Of a DNA stretch of 64,000 bases, positions 28,022-36,580 are shown piece by piece (position 1 is the stretch's first letter; each line of letters starts with the position of its first letter). This DNA comes from Lentibacillus populi (lineage in GTDB: Bacteria > Bacillota > Bacilli > Bacillales > Amphibacillaceae): contig BMJD01000010.1 of assembly GCA_014642895.1 (NCBI GenBank), positions 41,290 to 105,289 on the forward strand, in the 5' to 3' direction. Under the pieces are notes generated by a model, which had not been told where the DNA came from, did not search any database, and saw nothing but the letters and a program-made list of their open reading frames with translations. A program made the translations under genes and the position numbers.

Positions 28022-28807
28022 ATGGAATATAGTATGATGTTTATCGTTACCATTTTTTTGATTGGTTTTATCGGTTCCTTTATTTCTGGAATGGTAGGAA
28101 TTGGTGGAGCGATTATTAATTATCCGATGTTATTATATATTCCTGTTGTTTTAGGTTTTGCAAGTTTTAGTGCATATGAAGTTTCTGGTATTACTGCTAT
28201 TCAAGTGCTGTTTGCTACAGTAGGCGGTGTCGTTGCCTATCGGAATGGTGGATATTTAAATAAAACGATCATTGGTTATATGGGAATTAGTATATTAATA
28301 GGCAGTTTTGCAGGAGGCTTTGTTTCATCACACATGTCAGAAGCCGGTATTAATATTATATACGGTATACTGGCTTTAATTGCGGTTATTATGATGTTTT
28401 TGCCTAAAAGGGAAAGCGATGAAACGACTTTTGACAGTGTAAAGTTTAACCGATGGCTTGCAGCTGCAATAGCACTCTTGGTTGGGATTGGAGCTGGTAT
28501 TGTCGGTGCTGGTGGAGCATTTTTGTTAGTGCCAGTGATGCTAACTGTATTGCATATTCCAACAAGGGTTACCATCGCATCCTCTTTGGCAATTACCTTT
28601 ATATCATCCATTGGTGCAACTGCGAGTAAGATGATGACAGGTCAAATATTATTTATACCTGCCATAATCATGATAATAGCAAGTTTACTTGGTTCTCCAT
28701 TAGGTGCAAACATAGGGAAAAAGGTAAATACGAAGCATCTTCAGTGGATTTTAGCAGTTTTAATTTTGGGAACAGCAATTAAAATTTGGGTTGATATCTT
28801 CATTTAA
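28022..28807 (+). CDS. TauE/SafE-family sulfite exporter
   Basis: This 261-residue membrane protein has about eight helices in two repeats: [23 protein letters not shown] at the start and [22 protein letters not shown] after residue 155. The paired G-x-G-G motifs are typical of TauE/SafE. These export sulfite or small sulfonates. Here it follows persulfide dioxygenase and sulfur carriers, so removal of sulfite formed during persulfide oxidation is the likely role. Confidence 0.9.
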   Translation: MEYSMMFIVTIFLIGFIGSFISGMVGIGGAIINYPMLLYIPVVLGFASFSAYEVSGITAIQVLFATVGGVVAYRNGGYLNKTIIGYMGISILIGSFAGGFVSSHMSEAGINIIYGILALIAVIMMFLPKRESDETTFDSVKFNRWLAAAIALLVGIGAGIVGAGGAFLLVPVMLTVLHIPTRVTIASSLAITFISSIGATASKMMTGQILFIPAIIMIIASLLGSPLGANIGKKVNTKHLQWILAVLILGTAIKIWVDIFI

Positions 28808-28834
28808 CATGGTCAAATGGGAGGAGAAATAATT

Positions 28835-29194
28835 TTGGGAATCATACAGTGGATAATCTTGATAGGAATATTAGCATTTGTACTAAGAAAATTCATGCCT
28901 GTTAAAGGTTTGTCACAAATAACAGTGCCGGAATTGAAAAAGAAGTTTAACGACAAAAATGTTCAATTTGTTGATGTACGAACACCTCAGGAATACCAAG
29001 CAAATCACCGAAAACCATTTAAAAATATACCGTTATCACAATTAGCTCAACAAATGAATAAACTCGATAAAAATAAAGAAGTGGTAGTTATTTGTCAAAG
29101 TGGGATGAGAAGTCTGAAAGCAGCCAAAATCTTGAAGAAACAAGGATTTAAGAATGTGACAAATGTAAAAGGTGGTATGAGTGCCTGGGTGTAG
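28835..29194 (+). CDS. Membrane-anchored rhodanese
   Basis: The protein has 119 residues from TTG at 28835, which follows GGGAGGAG by a normal distance; the ATG at 28817 overlaps that ribosome site. One N-terminal helix (IIQWIILIGILAFVL) anchors it, and the rhodanese domain has the active loop ICQSGMRS. The catalytic domain probably faces the cytoplasm, like B. subtilis YqhL/YrkF relatives. It is the last clear sulfur-transfer gene of the cluster. Confidence 0.88.
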   Translation: MGIIQWIILIGILAFVLRKFMPVKGLSQITVPELKKKFNDKNVQFVDVRTPQEYQANHRKPFKNIPLSQLAQQMNKLDKNKEVVVICQSGMRSLKAAKILKKQGFKNVTNVKGGMSAWV

Positions 29195-29282
29195 ATAAGG
29201 GAAGAATAGTATATTGTTGAATAAAATACTTTGGAAGTGGCAAGAAGAGATGACAAGAATACGAAGAGAAGGGGCTAAAAAT

Positions 29283-29849
29283 ATGACGGACAAGCGATTT
29301 AATCCTGAAAAAGCACATTCATTAATGCGAACGGAGCGTAAAAAATTATTGCCGCCGAATGAGATCATGGAATATCTAGGTGTGAATTCAGGTGATACTG
29401 TTGCCGACCTTGGAGCTGGTAATGGCTATTTTACCATTCCAATTGCCAAGAACGCGGAAAAAGTTTATGCAGTTGATATTGAGCCCAAAATGCTGGAAAT
29501 GCTGAAGGAAAATGCAGGAGAAGAACAACTTGACAACATTCAGTATGTAGAAAGTGACTTGGATCATATTAAACTTGATGATGAATCCGTAAACAAAGTT
29601 ATCGTTGCTTTTGTGATGCATGAGGTTCCGAATGTTGACAGGACTCTTGCCGAAATAAACCGTATTTTAAAACCTGAGGGACAGATGCTTTTGCTCGATT
29701 GGGAGGCTATTGAAACGGAATCAGGCCCGCCATTGCATCACCGAATTTCTTCAAACGAAATGATAAACATTCTTGAACGGAATGGCTTTGATACGGAGGT
29801 TGTTCCCTTGAATCCGGCAAATTATGCTGTAAGAGCAATCCCTAAATAA
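29283..29849 (+). CDS. SAM-dependent class I methyltransferase
   Basis: The protein has 188 residues. Motif I, VADLGAGNGYFTIPIA, begins near residue 44, followed by the acidic motif II VYAVDIEPKML and a motif near VIVAFVMHEVPN. It is of the Methyltransf_11 type. The ATG at 29283 is chosen since the following FNPEKAHSLM is the family's usual start and AAGGGG precedes it. The substrate is unknown. Related methyltransferases often accompany sulfur- or arsenic-related genes, so a role in the sulfur cluster is possible but unproven. Confidence 0.85.
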   Translation: MTDKRFNPEKAHSLMRTERKKLLPPNEIMEYLGVNSGDTVADLGAGNGYFTIPIAKNAEKVYAVDIEPKMLEMLKENAGEEQLDNIQYVESDLDHIKLDDESVNKVIVAFVMHEVPNVDRTLAEINRILKPEGQMLLLDWEAIETESGPPLHHRISSNEMINILERNGFDTEVVPLNPANYAVRAIPK

Positions 29850-29900
29850 AATCCTGTCTCTGAAATTGGAAAACTTTAATTAAAAAGGAGATACTTGATC

Positions 29901-30371
29901 ATGTTTCATTATACAGTTGAAACAAATAAAACAATCGATGAAGCAATTCAATCACTTGAGAAGAGTTTGAAAGATGAAAAGTTTGGAGTCCTTTGGCAAT
30001 TTGATATTAGAGAAACATTGCAGAAAAAAGCGATTGACTTTCAGCAAGCCTATCATGTTTTAGGAGTGTGTAACCCAGAAGCAGCACAACGCGTGCTATC
30101 ACAGAATCAATTGGTCGGCTATTTCTTACCTTGGCAGATAAGAAAGTTTAAACTTTCTTATTCTGCATAAGTGCAACTAAGGCATTCGCCCAAAGGCATG
30201 GCGAATGCCAAGTTTTCTAATAAAATTGTTGTTTATGATGATAAGGGAAAAACAAAAATTGGTATGCCTAGGCCGACAGCATTGATGCAAATGACCGAAA
30301 ATGAATCCATTGTGGAACTTGCACAAGACATTGAGAAAAGACTGATAGCATCTATTGATAAAGTCATCTAA
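29901..30371 (+). pseudogene. DUF302 gene interrupted by an 87-bp palindromic insertion
   Basis: The first part (29901-30170) encodes the N-terminal DUF302 domain up to VGYFLP and then runs into foreign sequence ending at a TAA. The second part, in the same frame, resumes with KIVVYDDKGKTKIGMPRPTAL, the expected continuation. Removing exactly 30134-30220 (87 bp) joins CCTTG to TAAAATT and restores FLPCKIVVYDD, an intact protein of about 127 residues. DUF302 proteins are small, often secreted or cytosolic, and frequently found near sulfur or thioredoxin genes. The gene is probably inactive, unless a truncated form works. AAGGAG still precedes the ATG. Confidence 0.92.
30134..30220. mobile_element. 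87-bp palindromic insertion element (REP/MITE-like)
   Basis: It contains two hairpins. One is a near-perfect palindrome, GCAGATAAGAAAGTTT with AAACTTTCTTATTCTGC (one extra T). The other is GGCATTCGCC/GGCGAATGCC, a 10-bp perfect stem with a 9-nt loop. Its borders are set by the reading frame of the disrupted DUF302 gene. No target-site duplication longer than a base or two is evident. Confidence 0.85.
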
Positions 30372-30379
30372 AACGGACG

Positions 30380-30445
30380 TGGGACAGTCCTCCACTACAC
30401 TAACGCGGTGAAGCTTTAGCGTGGCGCGAGATTGTCCCTGTTTTA
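30380..30445. repeat. Structured palindromic sequence, possible terminator
   Basis: The outer stem is GGGACA/TGTCCC followed by TGTTTT, with inner pairs CCAC/GTGG and CTAA/TTAG. The segment CTACACTAA...AGCTTTAG also occurs at about 8817-8835 upstream of fnr, which suggests a small dispersed repeat. It could end transcription from the sulfur cluster. Confidence 0.5.
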
Positions 30446-30542
30446 ATTCCAACTTTTTTGTGGATTAGTCTTATTTTCATCAAATTTTCACATTGTCCTA
30501 TTATGATAGGATTGGATAGACATCGAAATGGAGGAAACTTCT

Positions 30543-31202
30543 TTGGTGATTGTAAGTAAATTAATATCCATTGGTATTATTGCTGTAAGTATGTTCGCGG
30601 GATTTATTTCCTATTATATAACGAGCGATTTATCAAAGGAACAAAGAAAAAAACATATGGAGGAGATGATTTCACAGTTAATTAATTTTATCATCTTTAT
30701 TTGGCTTGGAAAAGTCATATTGAATTTTTCCATATTCATAAAGGATCCATTAGCTATTTTGGCTTATCCAAGCAATTCACAAAGCTTTTACCTGGCTGTA
30801 TTATTTAGTGGCTTACTACTTGTGTATAAGTCCAAAAGGCAGCAGCTGTATGTGCTTGAATTTATAGAATCCTTTCTACATGTATTTTTGGTAGCGTCAT
30901 TTACGTATGAGTTTATTCAGCTCGTTTGGAACGATAATACATATGCTTTTGGGTACCTGGTTTTACTGACTGTTCTTCTTGTTTTATTTTTCCTCACCCG
31001 CGGACGTATAGCAGTAATCACGATAATAATTATGATATTAACGGGTTGGACTGCAGGAGTGTTATTGTTAACATTTATTCAGCCGTTTGTAACAGTATTT
31101 GGCTATATAATGGCACCGTGGTTTGTGGGGTTGTTTTTTATCAGCAGTATTTTACTTATTATTTTTAAACATAGAAAGAGGGATCGCAATGGGCGGAATT
31201 GA
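30543..31202 (+). CDS. Polytopic membrane protein of unknown function
   Basis: This 219-residue protein has about seven hydrophobic helices and a basic tail (KHRKRDRNGRN). The TTG at 30543 lies eight bases after GGAGG, and the ATG at 30528 overlaps that ribosome site. Its 3' end overlaps ccdA by 14 bp, so the two are translationally coupled. An auxiliary role in the same thiol-redox or cytochrome-maturation pathway is plausible. I see no recognisable motif. Confidence 0.7.
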   Translation: MVIVSKLISIGIIAVSMFAGFISYYITSDLSKEQRKKHMEEMISQLINFIIFIWLGKVILNFSIFIKDPLAILAYPSNSQSFYLAVLFSGLLLVYKSKRQQLYVLEFIESFLHVFLVASFTYEFIQLVWNDNTYAFGYLVLLTVLLVLFFLTRGRIAVITIIIMILTGWTAGVLLLTFIQPFVTVFGYIMAPWFVGLFFISSILLIIFKHRKRDRNGRN

Positions 31203-31947
31203 AGCAGATACGATGTTGATTGTGGGAATGTTTTTAGCGATAGGGGCAGGAGCATTATCCTTCTTGTCCCCCTGTGTGCTGCCAATTTTCCCTGCTTATA
31301 TGTCCTATATTACCGGAATCAGTGTAAAAGAATTGCAAGGAGATCACAACCCAAAAATTCGTCGCCAGTTATTAAGCCATTCTTTATTTTTTTTATTGGC
31401 AGTTTCGTTGGTTTTTATCAGCTTGGGTGCCAGCGCTTCCTTTTTGGGTCGATGGGCACAAAATTTACTTCTAGGTGATTCTGGATTGTTTATTCAACGA
31501 ATTGCAGGGATTTTAATTATTGTTATGGGATTGTTTGTTGCAGGCTGGATCACGATACCGGCCTTAATGAAGGAAAGGCGGTTTCATTATTCTAAAAAGC
31601 CAGCAGGATATGTGGGGACATTTTTTATCGGCCTAGGATTTGCTGCTGGTTGGACACCGTGTATCGGTCCGATCTTTGGGTCTATTTTGCTTCTGGCTGC
31701 AAGCAATCCAAGCCAGGGCATATTTTACACTGTTATGTATGTTATTGGTTTTTCACTGCCATTTCTTATTTTGACTTTTTTCCTTGGGTCGACAAGATGG
31801 ATTGTCAGGCATAGTCAGGTCATAATGAAGGTAGGTGCAGTTATGATGATTATCATGGGGTTGGTCTTATTTTTCGGTCTTATGCCGCGTATTACAGAGT
31901 TTTTACTTAATTTAGTACAAGATACATGGCTATCGAGATTAGGATAG
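31189..31947 (+). CDS. ccdA: CcdA-type thiol-disulfide transmembrane transporter
   Basis: This 252-residue protein has six hydrophobic helices. The two redox Cys motifs are SFLSPCVLPIFPAY in the first helix and AAGWTPCIGPIFGS in the fourth, the pair that shuttles electrons from cytoplasmic thioredoxin to extracytoplasmic partners. The ATG at 31189 follows AAAGAGGG. Two membrane-tethered ResA-like thioredoxins follow at once and are the expected acceptors. In Bacillus, CcdA supports cytochrome c maturation and spore-wall synthesis. Confidence 0.94.
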   Translation: MGGIEADTMLIVGMFLAIGAGALSFLSPCVLPIFPAYMSYITGISVKELQGDHNPKIRRQLLSHSLFFLLAVSLVFISLGASASFLGRWAQNLLLGDSGLFIQRIAGILIIVMGLFVAGWITIPALMKERRFHYSKKPAGYVGTFFIGLGFAAGWTPCIGPIFGSILLLAASNPSQGIFYTVMYVIGFSLPFLILTFFLGSTRWIVRHSQVIMKVGAVMMIIMGLVLFFGLMPRITEFLLNLVQDTWLSRLG

Positions 31948-31965
31948 TAACGGAGGTCAAGGTCA

Positions 31966-32559
31966 ATGAAAAAGATAATTCTTATTGTAATTGTAGTAGG
32001 AATGCTTGGTTTTGCCACGTATGATTTTGTCAGTTCAACGGATGAAACAACTCAAGAAGATACTGGCGGCATCTCCGGAGGTAAAATTACTTCTCCGCCG
32101 GCAGATAATGAAGAGAAGGTCGTAGAGTCTGATAAAGTGGGACTTGCAAAGGGGCAAATTGCTCCCGACTTTGAATTAAAAACGCTGGAGGGTGAGACAG
32201 TACGTTTATCGGATTACAAAGGGAAACGCGTCTTAGCTAACTTTTGGGCTACGTGGTGTCCGCCATGCCGGGCGGAAATTCCTGACTTGGAAAAACTTTA
32301 TAATAACAAGGATGTTGTTATTTTAGCCGTCAATTTGACAGAGTCGGAAAAAAGCGTAGACAATATCACCGATTTTGTAGAAGAATACGAAATGACTTTT
32401 CCAGTATTGATGGATGTAAACTCAGATGTCTCTACTGCTTATCAGGTTCAGGCATATCCAACTTCTTATATGATTGATTCTAATGGTCGGATCCAATTTA
32501 TTGCATTAGGTGCGATGAATTATGATCTTATGGTACAACAATTGGAAAAGATGGAGTAA
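31966..32559 (+). CDS. ResA-like membrane-anchored thioredoxin, first copy
   Basis: The protein has 197 residues. An N-terminal signal anchor (IILIVIVVGMLGFATYDFV) is followed by a low-complexity linker and an AhpC/TSA-thioredoxin domain with the active site ATWCPPCRAEIPDL and cis-Pro in QAYPTSYM. It should reduce disulfides outside the membrane with electrons from CcdA. The next gene encodes a close paralogue, and both keep the same MKK start and YDFV segment, so they arose by tandem duplication. Confidence 0.92.
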   Translation: MKKIILIVIVVGMLGFATYDFVSSTDETTQEDTGGISGGKITSPPADNEEKVVESDKVGLAKGQIAPDFELKTLEGETVRLSDYKGKRVLANFWATWCPPCRAEIPDLEKLYNNKDVVILAVNLTESEKSVDNITDFVEEYEMTFPVLMDVNSDVSTAYQVQAYPTSYMIDSNGRIQFIALGAMNYDLMVQQLEKME

Positions 32560-32597
32560 AATGATCCCCTTATCAGGGTTCCAGGGAGGTGAAAATA

Positions 32598-33212
32598 ATG
32601 AAAAAAGCTATCATTATTATCGTGCTTATTGGAATGATAGGATGGGCTGTGTATGATTTTGTTAACCAATCAGATGATACGTCAATTCAAGATGAAAATG
32701 AGGAAATAAAACAAGAGGCTAGCTCCGATAGTGATAAAGATAACAAAGCAGCAGCTGATAAAAAGAGTGAAACAACTAATGCAGTTACAGTTGGCTTAGA
32801 GGTAGGAAATGCTGCACCTGACTTTCAACTAAAGACGCTAAGCGGGAAGAATGTGAAATTATCGGATTATCGTGGCCAACGTGTAATGGTTAACTTCTGG
32901 GCTACCTGGTGTCCTCCATGCCGTGCTGAAATGCCAGATTTGGAAAAATTCCATCAAAATAAAGATGTCGTTATTTTGGCGGTCAATTTAACACAAACAG
33001 AGCAAGGGATGCAAGAAGTTCAAAATTTCGTGGATGAATTTAACTTAACATTTCCTATTTTGTTAGATGAGAATATTGAAGTGGCCAATACGTATGCGAT
33101 CCGTCCGATTCCAACTTCTTTCATGGTTGATTCAAATGGAATTATTCAGTACAAGGCTTTCGGAGCATTACATTATGAAATGATGGTCGAAGAATTTGAA
33201 AAGATGAAGTAG
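32598..33212 (+). CDS. ResA-like membrane-anchored thioredoxin, second copy
   Basis: This is a 204-residue paralogue of the preceding protein: signal anchor IIIIVLIGMIGWAVYDFV, a longer acidic/lysine-rich linker, and a thioredoxin domain with ATWCPPCRAEMPDL and cis-Pro in RPIPTSFM. GGGAGGTG precedes the ATG at 32598; a GTG three codons earlier overlaps it. Two near-identical active sites with different linkers suggest different reach or partners. It is followed by a two-component system in the same direction. Confidence 0.92.
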   Translation: MKKAIIIIVLIGMIGWAVYDFVNQSDDTSIQDENEEIKQEASSDSDKDNKAAADKKSETTNAVTVGLEVGNAAPDFQLKTLSGKNVKLSDYRGQRVMVNFWATWCPPCRAEMPDLEKFHQNKDVVILAVNLTQTEQGMQEVQNFVDEFNLTFPILLDENIEVANTYAIRPIPTSFMVDSNGIIQYKAFGALHYEMMVEEFEKMK

Positions 33213-33249
33213 GACCCCTTTTTACGTACAATAGGGGAGAGGTGATCCT

Positions 33250-33933
33250 GTGAAACAAACAATTTTAGTAGTGGAAGATGATAAAATGATCCGTGAGCTT
33301 GTCAACATTTATTTGAAAAAAGCGGAATATGACGTGGTTGAGGCTACTGATGGTGAAATGGCAAAGGATGCTTTTTTAACCTATCATCCATGCTTAATTG
33401 TGCTTGATTTAATGCTCCCTAAACTAAGTGGAGAGGATTTCTGCAAGTGGGTCCGGGAACAAGAACGTAATGAAGTATCTATTATTATGTTATCCGCAAA
33501 AGCACGAGTAGATGAAAGAATTAATGGATTAAAGATAGGTGCGGATGATTATTTGACGAAGCCGTTTGACCCAGATGAATTGGTAGCACATATTGAAGCG
33601 GTTTTACGAAGAACTGGACAGTATTGTCAAAAAATTACCTATGGTGGACTATGCATAAAACCGCGAAAGGGCGAAGTATGGCTGCTTGATAAACAATTGA
33701 ATTTGACTAAACATGAGTTTAACCTGCTTTATCATTTTATGGAGAATCCTAATGTTGTCATTTCAAGAGAGGAGCTTATTCACAGGCTTTATCCTTACGC
33801 TGATAAAACCGTGCTGGACCGTACAATTGACGCACACATTAAAAAATTACGGAGAAAAATTGAGGATAATCCTGCTTCACCTAAACGTATTCATACAGTT
33901 CGTGGAATGGGGTATAAATATGTTAATGAATAA
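33250..33933 (+). CDS. OmpR/PhoB-family response regulator
   Basis: The protein has 227 residues from GTG after GGGGAGAGG. The receiver domain has the acidic pair near residue 10, the phosphoacceptor Asp53 in LIVLDLMLPK, and Lys104 in YLTKPF. The C-terminal winged helix has TVLDRTIDAHIKKLRRKIE and VRGMGYKY. The kinase gene begins within its last codons. Because it follows ccdA and the thioredoxins closely, it may sense thiol or respiratory state, like ResDE beside resABC. The target genes are not visible. Confidence 0.92.
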   Translation: MKQTILVVEDDKMIRELVNIYLKKAEYDVVEATDGEMAKDAFLTYHPCLIVLDLMLPKLSGEDFCKWVREQERNEVSIIMLSAKARVDERINGLKIGADDYLTKPFDPDELVAHIEAVLRRTGQYCQKITYGGLCIKPRKGEVWLLDKQLNLTKHEFNLLYHFMENPNVVISREELIHRLYPYADKTVLDRTIDAHIKKLRRKIEDNPASPKRIHTVRGMGYKYVNE

Positions 33934-35008
33934 ACGTGGAAGGACATGGCCCAAACAAATTCTATGGAAGTTAACATTTACAAACATTATCGTTATTGGC
34001 TTTTTTATTGTACTTAGCAGCTGGGCGATCTATAACACAGCTTGTTTTTTGGCGGATGGATTGGGAGCAATGGATAATCAAAAACAGGGTCAGTTTGACT
34101 CAACCCTTTTTCAGTATTTGTGGATATTTAGTGTTTCCGCAATTGTAATCGGCAGCCTTATACATTTTTATTTAACAAAAAAATTGATACACCCAATAAA
34201 AGAATTGATTGAGTCTACGAAGCGGATGAAACAGGGACAATATCCGAATCCCCTTGAAGTAAAGTCTGACGACGAAACAGGCCAATTAATCAGTCACTTT
34301 AATGATTTAGTTAAGCAATTAAAAAATAATCAGCAGTATCGGCAAAAACTAGTATCAGATTTGTCGCATGAACTTCGTACCCCCTTATCGAATTTAAACG
34401 GGTACCTTAGTGCTTTAAAAAGTGGCGTGATTTCGGGTGACAGGCAGTTATATCAATCGCTTCATGAGGAATTAAAAAGACTTATTAGTTTGGTTGAACA
34501 ACTTGAACAACTGAAAGAATGGGATTATGTAACAAAGCAAACCTTTTCTCAAAAAGAACCGATAGATATGGCCGTGTTAGTCGAGCAGTCAGTAGAGATG
34601 TTTCGCTGGTCTCTGAAAAATGCTGGTATTAAGTTGCATGTAAAGACCGAGCCCGGCATTGTAAATGTATATGATGGAGGAGTTCCACAAGTCATCAGTA
34701 ATTTAATTGATAATGCCATTCGTTATTATCAGGGGACTGAGCCAATAACAGTTATAGGTGAAAGCCTAAACTCGGAATATAGGGTTGCCGTCTCTGGCCC
34801 TGGTCAAACGATTCCATTTTTAGAACAAGAAAAAATTTTTGAACGATTTTATCGTGTTGATCCTTCCAGGACTCGTGATACAGGAGGTACAGGGCTTGGA
34901 CTTGCGATTTCAAAGGAAATTATTGAACATCACACTGGCAAGATTGGGATAAAGTCTAACGGTCACTACCACACCTTTTGGTTTACTTTGCCTCTTAGCG
35001 TAAATTAG
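33920..35008 (+). CDS. Sensor histidine kinase with unusual G1 box
   Basis: The protein has 362 residues (ATG 33920; ATG 33926 also possible), overlapping the regulator gene by 14 bp. Two transmembrane helices (about residues 13-35 and 65-85) flank only about 30 extracytoplasmic residues. A HAMP linker follows, then the H-box with His150 in LVSDLSHELRTPLSN, the N-box NLIDNAIRYY, and GTGLGLAISKEI. At the G1 position it reads VAVSGPGQTIP rather than the usual D-x-G-x-G-I, so the adenine-binding Asp is missing or shifted. It may still work with altered ATP handling. The very small sensor loop suggests sensing at or within the membrane. Confidence 0.88.
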   Translation: MLMNKRGRTWPKQILWKLTFTNIIVIGFFIVLSSWAIYNTACFLADGLGAMDNQKQGQFDSTLFQYLWIFSVSAIVIGSLIHFYLTKKLIHPIKELIESTKRMKQGQYPNPLEVKSDDETGQLISHFNDLVKQLKNNQQYRQKLVSDLSHELRTPLSNLNGYLSALKSGVISGDRQLYQSLHEELKRLISLVEQLEQLKEWDYVTKQTFSQKEPIDMAVLVEQSVEMFRWSLKNAGIKLHVKTEPGIVNVYDGGVPQVISNLIDNAIRYYQGTEPITVIGESLNSEYRVAVSGPGQTIPFLEQEKIFERFYRVDPSRTRDTGGTGLGLAISKEIIEHHTGKIGIKSNGHYHTFWFTLPLSVN

Positions 35009-35036
35009 ATAGTAGAATAGCAGATTTTATAAAATG

Positions 35037-35068
35037 TAAAGGGCTTTTAAAATGATAGAAGCCTTTTA
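35037..35068 (+). terminator. Terminator after the two-component system
   Basis: TAAAGGGCTT pairs with AAGCCTTTTA with one bulge, and the T-rich arm follows. Confidence 0.7.
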
Positions 35069-35216
35069 TGTTATAATCTCTTCGCTTGCTAGTTTTGATT
35101 TAATTCAGATTTAAAGTTAAAAAACTCGACAAAAATCTCCAAATTCCGTTCAAATATTTGATTGTTTCCCTTATACTAGATAAATAGGTTGCTAAAAATA
35201 GGGAGATTGATAATTT

Positions 35217-36425
35217 ATGAAGAAGGGACAACTGAAGGATATCACGATTCTCGGGATTCTTCTGCTTGGATTAGGTATGCCGTGCGTCATTAGTGGAGAA
35301 GAATTACAAATCGCCCAGTTGCATGCTAAAAATACGACCAGTTTAAAACTACTTGACGAGAGCAAACATTTCAAACGTTTCATATATGACTCCGGCTTCA
35401 ATTTTACATATCCTGATGCTGTCAGGGGGATCTATGTTACCGGTCCTTCCGCTGGGGGAAGCCAGTTTGAATCACTCGTAAACTTGGTTGAGTCCACCGA
35501 TTTAAACACAATGGTAATTGACATCAAAGAAGATCATGGGAACGTTACATTTAGACCGGAAAAGGGATCACCATATGAAGATGTTGCCCAAAATTACATA
35601 GATGAGCCGCGAAAAATGCTGGAAAAGCTTGAGAAAAAGGGGATTTATCCGATTGCCAGAATTGTTGTTTTTAAAGATTCCGTTTTAGCAGAAAAACGTC
35701 CAGACCTGTCCTTCAAGAAAGATGGCAAGGTTTGGACAAATGGAAAAGGGGAGGCTTTCGTTAACCCATTTAAAAAGGAAGTATGGAAATACAATGTAAA
35801 TCTCGCAAAACAGGCTGCAGCGTTAGGTTTTCAGGAAATTCAATTTGATTATGTCCGGTTTCCTGAAGGATTTGAACATTATGATAAGGAACTGGAATAC
35901 AGCCAAGGGGACTATCAAGATACTGACGTAGAAAATATCCAGCGTCGTGTGCAGGCTGTTACGGATTTTGTTAAATATGCCAAAAAAGAATTAGCGTATT
36001 ATGATGTAAAGGTTGGGGTCGATATTTTCGGCTATTCGGCAACTATCCCAGAAGCACCAGGAATTGGACAAAATTTCTCGAAAATCGCAAGTAATGTTGA
36101 TGTTATTTCATCAATGATTTACCCAAGTCATTGGACAGCCTATTTCGGGATTGATTTTCCCGATAAACATCCGTATAAATTGGTAACCGAATATACGAAG
36201 GTGGAAAATGACGTATTAGGCAAGCTGGACGATCCGCCAATTTCAAGGCCTTGGATCCAAGATTTTGAAGCACCATGGTTGTATGATGGCGCCCCAACCC
36301 AATATGGAAAAGCGGAAGTGGAAGCGCAAATAAAGGCACTGCAGGAAAATGGAATTAACGAATTTTTGATTTGGAATGCTGCAAATGTGTATACGAAGAA
36401 TGTTGATTATACACCGATCGATTAA
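35217..36425 (+). CDS. Secreted putative glycoside hydrolase (DUF4015 family)
   Basis: The protein has 402 residues with a signal peptide of about 27 residues (ILGILLLGLGMPCVISG). The remainder is a DUF4015 TIM-barrel: RGIYVTGPSAGG, TMVIDIKEDHGNVTF, PIARIVVFKD, QEIQFDYVRFPEG, and VGVDIFGYSA. Acidic residues at strand ends (D in MVIDIKED, D in IQFDYVRF) are candidates for catalysis or metal binding. The family is related to GH13/GH-H clans, and its substrate, perhaps cell-wall or extracellular polysaccharide, is unknown. It stands alone, with a modest hairpin (GGTCAG/CTGACC) after it. Confidence 0.88.
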   Translation: MKKGQLKDITILGILLLGLGMPCVISGEELQIAQLHAKNTTSLKLLDESKHFKRFIYDSGFNFTYPDAVRGIYVTGPSAGGSQFESLVNLVESTDLNTMVIDIKEDHGNVTFRPEKGSPYEDVAQNYIDEPRKMLEKLEKKGIYPIARIVVFKDSVLAEKRPDLSFKKDGKVWTNGKGEAFVNPFKKEVWKYNVNLAKQAAALGFQEIQFDYVRFPEGFEHYDKELEYSQGDYQDTDVENIQRRVQAVTDFVKYAKKELAYYDVKVGVDIFGYSATIPEAPGIGQNFSKIASNVDVISSMIYPSHWTAYFGIDFPDKHPYKLVTEYTKVENDVLGKLDDPPISRPWIQDFEAPWLYDGAPTQYGKAEVEAQIKALQENGINEFLIWNAANVYTKNVDYTPID

Positions 36426-36580
36426 CTGTTAAGGTCAGTCGCTATGTTGCTGCTGACCTCTTGTATGTTTGAAAAAAAACACTGCCGGGTAAACTACACA
36501 TGGTGCCTTGTAAACGCCATTTAACAAACAAGAAAATTTTCGTTATAATAGAAAAGGATTATAAAAAAAGGAGTAGGTCA

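Noticed and set aside
30171..30371. Second half of DUF302 as an independent gene
   Set aside because: It is in the same frame as the first half and continues the domain exactly once the 87-bp insert is removed; it has no own ribosome site.
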